Shown here in pieces: positions 1 to 7,522 of a stretch of DNA of 64,000 bases (position 1 is the first letter of the stretch; each line of letters opens with the position of its first letter). Location: contig JAETQR010000010.1 in the NCBI GenBank assembly GCA_021770615.1, positions 1-64,000 of the forward strand. Reading direction: 5' to 3'. The stretch is from Lachnospiraceae bacterium (GTDB lineage: Bacteria; Bacillota_A; Clostridia; Lachnospirales; Lachnospiraceae). The notes under the pieces were generated by a model, which saw only the letters and a program-made list of their open reading frames with translations, was not told the DNA's origin and made no database searches. The position numbers and the translations under genes are program-made.

Positions 1-139
1 CACTGCTGTCAGGGGCAGGAACATCATAATATATATGCAGAATTAAATTCAACCTGTGCAGAGGTAACTTCCATCAGGAAAAAAGACAGTAGAATTTACT
101 TTTGCAATTTAGAATTTTGTGTTCTTTTAATATTTTGGC

Positions 140-168
140 TTGTAACTATCCTCAGAGTGTAATATAAT
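140..168 (+). promoter_or_regulatory. Sigma-A-type promoter of the first gene
   Basis: TTGTAA at 140-145 and TATAAT at 163-168 are separated by exactly 17 bases. This is a near-consensus housekeeping promoter placed about 50 bases before the start of the small unknown protein. Confidence 0.7.
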
Positions 169-216
169 AGTCTGTGTAAACAAAACGATAAAACTTTCGA
201 TTTGGAGGATACCACT

Positions 217-597
217 ATGAAACAGTCAGGACAAATGAATCAGGAAGAAAGCGCATTTTTGTCAATGTGCAGTCCTCATGACCGTGACCTGTTGCTGGGT
301 AGAGCCGATATGACGTTGAAAGACTTTGAGCGTATTCTTTATCTTAATGTGGCTCTGGGTTATATGGAGCATGCTCAGTTGCTGAATGAGCGTTATGAGG
401 ATTTTGCGATCAGGTTATCGGAGCAGATTAAAGAGGAAGGCGAAATTTTGGAGAAATACCCTTATTATTATTTTGATGAGCAGACCAATGCATGTCAGGA
501 GTGGATTGATGATTTTTGCAATCAGCTTTCTGAGGACAGGCAGGCATATTACCGTGAGAAATTGCTGGGTGGCATCAAAAAACATGAGAGAAAGTAA
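217..597 (+). CDS. Unknown 126-residue acidic protein
   Basis: I do not recognise this protein. The ATG at 217 is preferred over an upstream in-frame TTG at 202, because GGAGG at 204-208 lies inside the longer version and is well spaced for 217. It has no signal peptide or membrane segment and is rich in Glu, Asp, Tyr and Gln, with predicted helices (LNERYEDFAIRLSEQIKEE), so a soluble helical cytosolic protein is likely. It stands alone between a good promoter and a strong terminator, so it is probably a monocistronic gene. No function can be assigned. Confidence 0.7.
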   Translation: MKQSGQMNQEESAFLSMCSPHDRDLLLGRADMTLKDFERILYLNVALGYMEHAQLLNERYEDFAIRLSEQIKEEGEILEKYPYYYFDEQTNACQEWIDDFCNQLSEDRQAYYREKLLGGIKKHERK

Positions 598-641
598 CAG
601 GGTGTAGTGGGCATTGCCTATTTCCAAACAGATTTTATATG

Positions 642-692
642 ATAACTATGGAAGACTCCGCATTCAGGGGGGATTTCCATAGTTATTTTTTC
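642..692 (+). terminator. Rho-independent terminator
   Basis: A 12-bp perfect stem (ATAACTATGGAA at 642-653 with its complement at 675-686) is followed by a run of T. It ends the transcript of the small gene upstream. Confidence 0.85.
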
Positions 693-1033
693 TGTTCTAT
701 ATAGCGACAAAGCTTCCTGTCCCAATACCGCCTATATCGGTATAAAACAATAATAAGCATATATAATTTGTAAAAATATACTTTGTTTGATAAAAATGAT
801 ATAAAACACGAAAAACTTGTAAGACTACAAATAGTATGCTATCATTAATTCGATATCTTGAGGAGAATGAGCCCGTGGACGAATAGAAAATCAAGTGTGC
901 AGTAAGAATGTTATGATAGTTAGTATTTATTAAAAAAGATAAATAGATAGTGAGAGTGCAAAAATCTCAGAGAAATGGTATATTGATTAGAGTCTTACAC
1001 AAATAACTGCAAGAGTTAAGTGGAGGTGTTTGC
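693..1033. other. AT-rich intergenic region with one possible promoter
   Basis: No convincing coding sequence lies here. TTGTAA at 817-822 and TATCAT at 840-845 are 17 bases apart and could drive the AlbA_2-type gene at 1034. This would leave a leader of about 180 bases, in which I see no recognisable riboswitch. Confidence 0.4.
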
Positions 1034-2527
1034 ATGACAATAGAAGAACTTAAAAAGCTTATTGATACAGGCGAGAAGATTGACATTGAATTCAAGAAAT
1101 CACAGGATAAATTGAATAAAGATTTGTATGAGTCTGTGTGTTCTTTTAACAATAGAGATGGTGGACACATTTTTCTTGGCGTAGTTGATGAAACAAAGGA
1201 GATATGTGGTGTTAATCCGGATAAGATTGATAAAATGAAGAAAGACTTTACTACAGCGATTAATAATTCCAACAAAATCAATCCTCCAATGTATCTTGTA
1301 CCAGAGAATTATGAAATAGATGGAAAGAAGATTATATACATTCGGGTGCCTGAAGGTACTCAGGTTAGACGTTTAAATGGACGTATTTTTGACAGAACGT
1401 ATGAAGGTGATATTGACATTACGGATAATGCTGAATTAGTCTATAAAATGTATGCAAGAAAGCAAAGCACATATTTTGTAAATAGGGTGTATCCTAATCT
1501 TGGGTTGGAGTTTTTGGATTTTGATGTTATCAAAAGAGCAAAGAAGTTGGCAATGGGGAGAGTAGATAACCATGCATGGATAGATATGAATGAGGAGGAA
1601 ATTCTTAGAAGTTTAGGTTTGATTTTGACGGATCCAGATACCGGAAAAGAAGGAATCACTCTTGCGGCAATATTACTTTTTGGCAAAGACAGTACAATTA
1701 TGTCAGTGTTGCCGCAATATAAGACAGATGCCATTTACAGGGTAAAGAATATGGATCGTTATGATGATAGGGAAGTCATAATTACTAATCTTATAGATAG
1801 CTTTCGCAGACTGATGGATTTTGGTAAAAAACATTTGAATGATGTCTTTGTTCTTGATGGAGATCAGAGTGTAAGTGCAAGGGATAAAATTCTCAGAGAG
1901 ATTATTTCAAACATTTTAGCTCATAGGGATTATTCCAGTGCTTACTCGGCAAAGTTTGTTATTGAAAAAGACAGTATATATACAGAGAATAGTAACCTGC
2001 CGCATGGGCATGGAGAGCTTCAGTTGAATAAGTTTAAGGCATTTCCTAAAAATCCTGCGATTTCAAAGGTTTTCAGAGAAATAGGCTATGCGGATGAACT
2101 TGGGTCGGGTATGCGAAATACAAATAAATATACAAAACTTTACTCGGGTGGTACTCCTGCATTTATTGAGGATAATATATTCCAGATCACAATACCCATA
2201 GATAATGTTGCCAATCTTAGGGTGGGACCAACGGCTGCAGAAATAATAACAAGAAATGTTGTTGATAATCAAAAAATGAGCGATAAAATGAGCGATAAAA
2301 TGAGCGATATGTTGGACGATAAATTAACTGAGAAAGAAAAAGAGTTTTTAGAAATACTTATTAAGCAGTTAAATGAAGATAAATATGTTACAACGACAGT
2401 TATGTCAAATATAACAAGAATTCCGTCGTCTACGATTAGAAGATATATGAAAAAATTCTGCGAACTAGGTATATTAGTTTCAGAAGGGAAAAACAAAAGC
2501 ACACAATATCGGTTAAAGGAGATTTAA
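1034..2527 (+). CDS. AlbA_2-domain (Schlafen-like) putative regulator with C-terminal winged helix
   Basis: This 497-residue protein has the layout of the bacterial AlbA_2 / 'divergent AAA-4' family. The N-terminal AlbA_2 domain (about residues 1-120) shows the EFKKS start and the FNNRDGGHIFLGV motif. The middle carries a degenerate GHKL-type segment (REIISNILAHRDYS). The C-terminal 75 residues look like a winged helix. Family members are annotated as DNA-binding regulators or accessory factors and are often found in accessory regions. A linker at about residue 415 contains a perfect 12-bp tandem repeat (three copies, 2273-2308) that encodes MSDK repeats. GGAGG before the ATG supports the start. 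The base composition is AT-rich compared with the ABC operon that follows. The exact target is unknown. Confidence 0.8.
   Translation: MTIEELKKLIDTGEKIDIEFKKSQDKLNKDLYESVCSFNNRDGGHIFLGVVDETKEICGVNPDKIDKMKKDFTTAINNSNKINPPMYLVPENYEIDGKKIIYIRVPEGTQVRRLNGRIFDRTYEGDIDITDNAELVYKMYARKQSTYFVNRVYPNLGLEFLDFDVIKRAKKLAMGRVDNHAWIDMNEEEILRSLGLILTDPDTGKEGITLAAILLFGKDSTIMSVLPQYKTDAIYRVKNMDRYDDREVIITNLIDSFRRLMDFGKKHLNDVFVLDGDQSVSARDKILREIISNILAHRDYSSAYSAKFVIEKDSIYTENSNLPHGHGELQLNKFKAFPKNPAISKVFREIGYADELGSGMRNTNKYTKLYSGGTPAFIEDNIFQITIPIDNVANLRVGPTAAEIITRNVVDNQKMSDKMSDKMSDMLDDKLTEKEKEFLEILIKQLNEDKYVTTTVMSNITRIPSSTIRRYMKKFCELGILVSEGKNKSTQYRLKEI
2273..2308 (+). repeat. Three-copy 12-bp in-frame tandem repeat
   Basis: The unit AAAATGAGCGAT occurs three times head to tail and keeps the reading frame, giving a KMSDKMSDKMSD linker before the winged helix. 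The number of copies could vary by slippage without breaking the gene. Confidence 0.9.
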
Positions 2528-2562
2528 TCCGGTATTTAAATTTAACCATAGTGGAGACTATA

Positions 2563-2805
2563 TTACATTCTGATTTTATGTCGCAAGGTGAGGTATTTTA
2601 TGTTTGTAATGCCAAAGTAATTGCGGAGAATGATTAGGGTACTTTTGATAGCGGGAAGTCCAAAGATTAAATTTAATAGTAATCCGCAAATGGAAATGAA
2701 ATATTGAAAAGTGTTATTAATATTTGATTTCTTTATTTCCAGTATTTTATCAACAGCGTTAATCTTAGCTGAGGAAAGGTCACTTTTTAGATATTCTGGC
2801 ATCAC
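2563..2805 (-). pseudogene. Possible remnant of a small membrane protein
   Basis: An 80-codon open frame reads toward the left. It overlaps the last codons of the ABC permease in another frame. Its product has an amphipathic start and a hydrophobic stretch (FQYFISICGLLLNLIFGL), which resembles the C-terminal membrane anchor of a larger protein rather than random translation. It has no convincing ribosome site, and its upstream half would lie in the permease gene, so I read it as a truncated gene end. Confidence is low. Confidence 0.3.
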
Positions 2806-3973
2806 CCATATAGGAAGGTACTCTGTGGCGGAGCAAGCCCGTTTTACATACGGAGATCAGGATTTTCACAATGCTCATAACAATACCGAACGCTGCCAGT
2901 ATCCATTTGTTCCGGATGCTGTAAAGGGAATTCAAATAATAGGTCACGGGGATCAATTTCTGAATATAGTGAAAGACAGGAATGGTAGATGAGAGATTGA
3001 TAAATACCGGGCACACAATGAGGCTTCCGGCAGTGAAAAGAGGGATTGCCGCCAGCATCCATTCGAGTTTTGGAAGAAGGAAACTGAGTAGATGACAGAA
3101 GGCGGTAATAGCGAACAGATAGAGTGACATGCAGAGGAGCTCATTGAAAAAACCGGAAGAAATGCCAGTCAGCGATATAGATAACAGGGCGGATATTCCG
3201 GCCAAAAGTGCAGGGGTCAGAAGGTAGAGGATTTGTATTTTCTTTTTTTCTGTTTCAGGAAGCCATGTAAAAAGATGCTTTTCCCTGTCTTCATACCAGA
3301 ATAGTGTGCCAGTCATGCCTGCAAGCAGCAAAAGAACTGCTGTCATACCACGGATCGGAAGAAGCATATAGTTGGTATCTGCATGGTTAAGTATCTTATT
3401 TTCGCTGCCATCCGACATTTCATATTCAAAAAAAGCCTGCGTTCCCAGATATCTGTTGTACATATTTTCCAGTTCCTGTGATACATCCGAATGTATTTTT
3501 TCGTTGACAAATCCGGTCAGAATATCAAATGACAAAGAACTGTAAATCCCACTGTATACAAGTTCGTCAATAATCTTTGTGCGGAGTTCATTTTTAGGGC
3601 GGATCGTTTTGAGGACAGGCGTCAGGTCGGTCTGGAAACGGGTGATCTTCCGGTCGAGAGAGCCTGGTATGATATAACCACAGGCGGCATAGCCCTCAGC
3701 GACATCTTTCCGTAGTTCACTTTCGGAGCTGCTCTGGTAGAAGGTCACAGCGTTGCCGGAGTGATCCAGGAGATAATTGACGAGTCTCTGTTCTGTGGCA
3801 TCGGGAGCAGGAGAAGACGTATATACTGCTACACGCAAAAAGGAATCTGAATTTCCTGCCAAAAAACGTATGCCAAGCACGATCGCAGGAATCAGGAGCA
3901 GGGTGGCCATAAATACGGGATTTTTTAACAGTCGTTTTGAGATGAGCCTGAGCCATACAAATTCTTTTTTCAT
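2780..3973 (-). CDS. ABC-2-type transporter permease (second permease)
   Basis: This 397-residue protein has one membrane segment near the N-terminus (about residues 18-37), a large extracytoplasmic domain of about 180 residues, and five or six hydrophobic segments in the C-terminal half. That is the topology of ABC-2 family permeases of the YhaP/NatB kind. The ATG at 3973 overlaps the stop of the upstream permease (ATGA) and has GGAGGATCC in front. It is probably the partner subunit of the permease at 3970-5220, with the ATPase at 5248 energising both. The substrate is unknown; peptides, antibiotics or lipids are all possible. The last dozen residues run into sequence that looks like another gene's remnant, so the native C-terminus may be altered. 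Confidence 0.85.
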   Translation of the reverse strand: MKKEFVWLRLISKRLLKNPVFMATLLLIPAIVLGIRFLAGNSDSFLRVAVYTSSPAPDATEQRLVNYLLDHSGNAVTFYQSSSESELRKDVAEGYAACGYIIPGSLDRKITRFQTDLTPVLKTIRPKNELRTKIIDELVYSGIYSSLSFDILTGFVNEKIHSDVSQELENMYNRYLGTQAFFEYEMSDGSENKILNHADTNYMLLPIRGMTAVLLLLAGMTGTLFWYEDREKHLFTWLPETEKKKIQILYLLTPALLAGISALLSISLTGISSGFFNELLCMSLYLFAITAFCHLLSFLLPKLEWMLAAIPLFTAGSLIVCPVFINLSSTIPVFHYIQKLIPVTYYLNSLYSIRNKWILAAFGIVMSIVKILISVCKTGLLRHRVPSYMGDARISKK

Positions 3974-5220
3974 GCGGATCCTCCTTGTCTTAATCGGGAA
4001 GAAAAGCTTTTTAATGCGGCAGAAAGTCCAAGGAAAAGCAGCGTGTGTGCCATGATTCCCAGAAAGGCAGTCAGAGACCATGTGCCGGTGAGACATCCGC
4101 CTGCATATAAAAACATAGCCCGGAGGGGAAGGATGGGAGCGATATTTTGGACGGTCTGCGGAAGCTCATATAGAGGATAAAAGCAGCCTGACAGATAGCC
4201 AAGGAGGAAGACCAGAACAAATAAGAAGAGGGTGCCGGCAATTTTATTTGTTATGGTTTCATAGATGAAAAAGATCAGGGCGCAGGCGGGCCAGACGGCA
4301 GGAAGAGCCTGAAACAGGCACCAGAGCCATTCTGTCATGCTGTCTGGGGACAGTCCGGGAATGTGAAGATGGAAGACGGTGATGCCAATAGAAAAAAGTA
4401 CGGTAAAAAAGACATACATCACAGTAAATGCCAAGGTAAATGCGACATAGCGGAGAATTGTCTGCTCCAGCGGATTAATCCCGATCCCGCATAGTTTTTC
4501 GCGGAGAGAAAGAGGTTCCGGACAAAGGATGCCAGAGCAGGTAAGGCCCCAGAGCAGCAGAATAAGCACAAACCCGGCAATCGTATAATAAGCAGTGCCT
4601 ACAGGTTCATGATTCTGCCCTGTTTCTTCTACAGTAAGTAGTTTCTTGCGGTTTATGATCGTATCCAGATATTTTAAGTTCAGATCCAGTTCGTCTTCTG
4701 CTGCATTTTCCAGACCCGCCTTTTGGTAAAAGTCTTTCATGGCATAAATGCCTGCCTGGGTGTGGATCATGAGTTCAGAGGCGGCTTCGCCAATCTGCCG
4801 GATCAGAAATCCGGAGATGGAAGAGTCCCCTTCTCCAAAACGGATCTTTAAGGGATTTTGCCGTCCGTTGATCAGCGAAGCGATATAATTTTCCGGAATC
4901 ACAAAGACGGCGTCCAGTTTTCCTGAACGGAGAGCTTCATTTGCTTTTGGCTCGGGGAGTTTTTGGAAACGACAGGTGAAAGAAAGGCTGTCCATGTTTT
5001 CAATCGTAGAAATCATCCAGTCCACATACGGTTCCTTTTCCTGCGCGGCGACTCCGATGCGCAGGATCTGGGATTCGTGATTTTTAGCCAGAGTCTTTTG
5101 ACATACAAAAATAAGACCTCCTAAAACAAGGCCAATGAGAAGAGTGCCACCCAGTATACCGGGAAGCGCCCGGAAAAATTTTTTGCATTCCAGCTGAAAA
5201 TATATTTTTAGACGTCTCAT
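3970..5220 (-). CDS. ABC-2-type transporter permease (first permease)
   Basis: This 416-residue permease has an N-terminal membrane segment (about residues 19-40), an external domain of about 180 residues, and a C-terminal block of about six membrane segments. It is homologous in layout to the next gene, so the exporter is probably a heterodimer. ATG 5220 with GGAGCAGG before it is a better start than an in-frame TTG at 5241. The gene follows the ATPase by 27 bases and overlaps the next permease by 4 bases, consistent with translational coupling. The substrate cannot be told from the sequence. Confidence 0.87.
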   Translation of the reverse strand: MRRLKIYFQLECKKFFRALPGILGGTLLIGLVLGGLIFVCQKTLAKNHESQILRIGVAAQEKEPYVDWMISTIENMDSLSFTCRFQKLPEPKANEALRSGKLDAVFVIPENYIASLINGRQNPLKIRFGEGDSSISGFLIRQIGEAASELMIHTQAGIYAMKDFYQKAGLENAAEDELDLNLKYLDTIINRKKLLTVEETGQNHEPVGTAYYTIAGFVLILLLWGLTCSGILCPEPLSLREKLCGIGINPLEQTILRYVAFTLAFTVMYVFFTVLFSIGITVFHLHIPGLSPDSMTEWLWCLFQALPAVWPACALIFFIYETITNKIAGTLFLFVLVFLLGYLSGCFYPLYELPQTVQNIAPILPLRAMFLYAGGCLTGTWSLTAFLGIMAHTLLFLGLSAALKSFSSRLRQGGSA

Positions 5221-5247
5221 GCCTGCTCCGTTCGTGCGCAAACAATA

Positions 5248-5952
5248 TTATGAAAAATCTGCTTTGCGGATCTGTCCGGCCAGATGATGGATATTTCCGT
5301 CGTATTCCAGCTCAGAAAGGAAACCGTTTTTCAATAGATATAATTTGTCGCAGAGTTCAATCTCTCTTTCCTCATGTGTGGCAAGAAGGATGATCTTTCC
5401 CTGTGCCATACAGTTTTTCAGATATACGCTGATCCGCTCCTTGCAGATCAGGTCCAGTGCGGCCCCGGGTTCATCTAAAAGAAGTACCTGAGGGTTTCTT
5501 GCGATGGCGCATCCGATGCTCAGCCTTTTTTTCATCCCGCCGGACATACGGTTGACGCGGACATTCAAAAATTCGGGGATGCCAAGCATGGCGAGGACAC
5601 CTTCCTTTAATTCCTGTTCCATCGAAAGTGGTGCGTCACAGTACCAAAGCCGCAGATTATCATATGCCGACAGCTCCCCGATCAGAGGATTTTCCTGCGG
5701 AACATAGCCGATCAGCTGTCTGACCTGCCGGCTTCCCGGAAGAAGTGATTTTCCGTGATATAAGAGCGTGCCGGTATCTGCTTTTTGTGCACCTGCAAGA
5801 ATGGAAAGGAGAGTCGATTTTCCGGACCCGTTTTCACCCAGTATACCGATGCACTGACCGGCCTCTGCGGTCAGGGAAACATCCTGAAGTACCAGCTTTT
5901 TTCCGTGCCGGTAGGATTTCTTTATGTGTGTGACAGCCAGTTCCGGATCCAT
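5248..5952 (-). CDS. ABC transporter ATP-binding protein
   Basis: This 234-residue ATPase powers the two permeases downstream in the same operon. Walker A is GENGSGKST (residues 39-47), the Q-loop lies in GYVPQEN, the signature is MSGGMKK, and Walker B is LLLDEP, followed by an ATHEE switch region. The ATG at 5952 has AAAGGAG at good spacing; an upstream in-frame extension lacks a ribosome site. The size is typical of single-domain exporter ATPases. Order ATPase-permease-permease on the minus strand with tight spacing indicates one transcript. Confidence 0.95.
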   Translation of the reverse strand: MDPELAVTHIKKSYRHGKKLVLQDVSLTAEAGQCIGILGENGSGKSTLLSILAGAQKADTGTLLYHGKSLLPGSRQVRQLIGYVPQENPLIGELSAYDNLRLWYCDAPLSMEQELKEGVLAMLGIPEFLNVRVNRMSGGMKKRLSIGCAIARNPQVLLLDEPGAALDLICKERISVYLKNCMAQGKIILLATHEEREIELCDKLYLLKNGFLSELEYDGNIHHLAGQIRKADFS

Positions 5953-6017
5953 AGCAGGTACTCCTTTCGTTATCACCCTCGTTTGACGCACTGTCGGGCC
6001 AGTATCTTTCTATTTAT

Positions 6018-6046
6018 AGTCTACCATGTTTTTGTGGTTTACTCAA
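6018..6046 (-). promoter_or_regulatory. Likely promoter of the ABC exporter operon
   Basis: On the minus strand TTGAGT (6046-6041) and TAGACT (6023-6018) are 17 bases apart, about 65 bases before the ATPase start codon. The match is moderate. Confidence 0.5.
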
Positions 6047-6137
6047 TTTATTTTTTTGGTGGATCATATAGTATATGGTGTTTATTCATAAAATGTGGTA
6101 TACTAAAAATAACCTTAAATTGATTGGAGGATTTTTT

Positions 6138-6308
6138 ATGACGACAGAAGCAGCTTGGGACTATGCGATCGGCATGATTAAAGTGGATGGGCTTGAACCA
6201 ACGGAAGACTTTAAGAAATATATCGAACTGGAAAAATCCGGACAGGCTACTACAGAAGATTTAAAGAAATACCTAGATAAAAAATATAAGGTAAAAGAGA
6301 ATGTTTGA
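6138..6308 (+). CDS. VbhA-like antitoxin of a Fic toxin-antitoxin pair
   Basis: This 56-residue protein resembles the short VbhA-family antitoxins that sit just upstream of class I Fic AMP-transferases and block their active site with an inhibitory helix. The region around IKVDGLEPTEDF fits the family's end-of-helix pattern, although a Ser or Thr four residues before the acidic residue is not present. TGGAGG precedes the ATG at 6138, and the gene overlaps the Fic gene by 8 bases. Because the Fic partner is truncated before its catalytic motif, this looks like an orphaned antitoxin. Confidence 0.7.
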   Translation: MTTEAAWDYAIGMIKVDGLEPTEDFKKYIELEKSGQATTEDLKKYLDKKYKVKENV

Positions 6309-6675
6309 CCCGTATGTGTATCCTGGTACGGATATTCTAAAAAATATCCTGGATATTCAAGACAGGCAGACATTAGATGATGCAGAAGCAAATTATGTTT
6401 CTCTCCGTCTTAGGGAACTTGCTGAGAAGCCTTTAGAGGGAGACTATGACATTAGTCACCTGGCCGAAATGCATAAATATATATTTCAGGATATCTACGA
6501 ATGGGCTGGAGAAATCCGTATTATCAATATGGAAAAAGAAGAGCCTGCATTGGGTGGTTTGTCCATAGAATATTCAGACAAAACAAAAATTCAGGAGGAG
6601 TTATCCGAAACTTTAAAAAAGATGGTATCACGTCCTTGGGTAGACATGTCTTTAGATGATAGAATGAAATTATAA
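6301..6675 (+). pseudogene. Truncated Fic family toxin (N-terminal part only)
   Basis: The 124 residues match the N-terminal and central part of a Fic domain (YDISHLAEMHKYIF, then DIYEWAGEIR). The reading frame stops at DDRMKL, exactly before the helix that would carry the HPFxxGNxR catalytic motif. Without that His, AMP transfer should not occur. The stop lies at a junction with a leucine-rich-repeat fragment read on the opposite strand, so the cause is a rearrangement rather than a point mutation. The antitoxin upstream is intact. Confidence 0.85.
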
Positions 6676-6963
6676 GGTTTTAGTTTTGCTCTCGGCACTT
6701 TGATATTGACCTTAGAGTAAATTCCCTTAAATGCTTTGATTCCCACATGCTTTGTTTGTAATTGCCCAGTCTTAATAATTATCTTTTTTAACTTTTTGCA
6801 ATTATAAAAAGCCCTAGTTTCAATTCTCTTGACATTTTTTCCAATAGTTACTGTTTTTAGTTTCTTATAACCACGAAATGCATTGTTCCCGATGGCCGTA
6901 ATCTTAAAGGCTTTCCCCTTGCCCTTATTAGCACTTGTAATTCCAAGGGAAATCTTATATATT
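6672..6963 (-). pseudogene. Fragment of a BspA-type leucine-rich-repeat protein
   Basis: Read leftwards, this stretch encodes about two and a half LRR_5 repeats (ITAIGNNAFRGYKKLKTVTI, then RIETRAFYNCKKLKKI) and the start of the usual IKVPxxKLxxY terminal motif. It then breaks off into the antisense of the Fic gene near 6672. The upstream end (to about 7058) is an open frame without similarity and without a signal peptide. Both ends are therefore missing, and this is a remnant of a secreted surface protein. Confidence 0.75.
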
Positions 6964-7058
6964 GATATAAAAGATAAAGGTGAGTAAACTGCCATAAATT
7001 TAGTGTTTATGCGGTTTTTCTGAGATTTTGTAATAACTGGCGATTTTGGGGATTTCAT

Positions 7059-7260
7059 TTTTGCCAGTTATTATATTTATGACGTGCGAGTATTTCAGGT
7101 AGCCTGGTTATATGATTTGTTATTTTGTTTTCACGCTGCTGTGTTTATTGGAATTTGTAATTGTAAGGGGAATTTTGTAATTTGATTTTAGGTAAGGGAG
7201 AGAAGGCAGTAAATTATATTTACGACATTCACACTTTGTATTCCAATACAGGAAGATTCA
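7059..7260. other. Non-coding AT-rich spacer
   Basis: I see no gene, clear promoter or terminator here. It separates the rearranged Fic/LRR junction from the inverted repeat that follows. Confidence 0.4.
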
Positions 7261-7429
7261 TTTGCTTTACAGAATTGCAGTATTTCATACGGGCTGTTTT
7301 CCGGCATGGGTTATAAATGCGCCGGTATGAGGCACGTGTATTTCAGGTGCCCATACCGCTGCGTATTTATGGAGCGAAAGCGCCCATGCCGGAATACAGC
7401 CCGTATAAAATACGGAATCTGTAAATCAA
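7261..7429. repeat. Long nested inverted repeat (foldback element)
   Basis: Left arm 7261-7310 and right arm 7383-7429 are near-perfect reverse complements over about 47 bases, including CATACGGGCTGT and TTCCGGCATGGG. Inside them a second stem pairs about 7313-7335 with 7347-7370 (CGGTATG with CATACCG). The whole could fold as one rod of about 170 nt. No open frame or known riboswitch is visible. It lies about 90 bases upstream of the zinc-ribbon gene and could be a structured RNA or a MITE-like mobile repeat. Confidence 0.7.
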
Positions 7430-7522
7430 TCCCCTTGCTTTTTCCGCCCCATTGAATTATAATTCTCTTATATTACACAGCCTGCCGGTATCGCCGGGCT
7501 GATACAAAGAGGAGGAGATGTT

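Noticed and set aside
2780..5952. Assigning the ABC exporter to lantibiotic immunity
   Set aside because: No lantibiotic or immunity gene is nearby and permease topology alone does not define the substrate.
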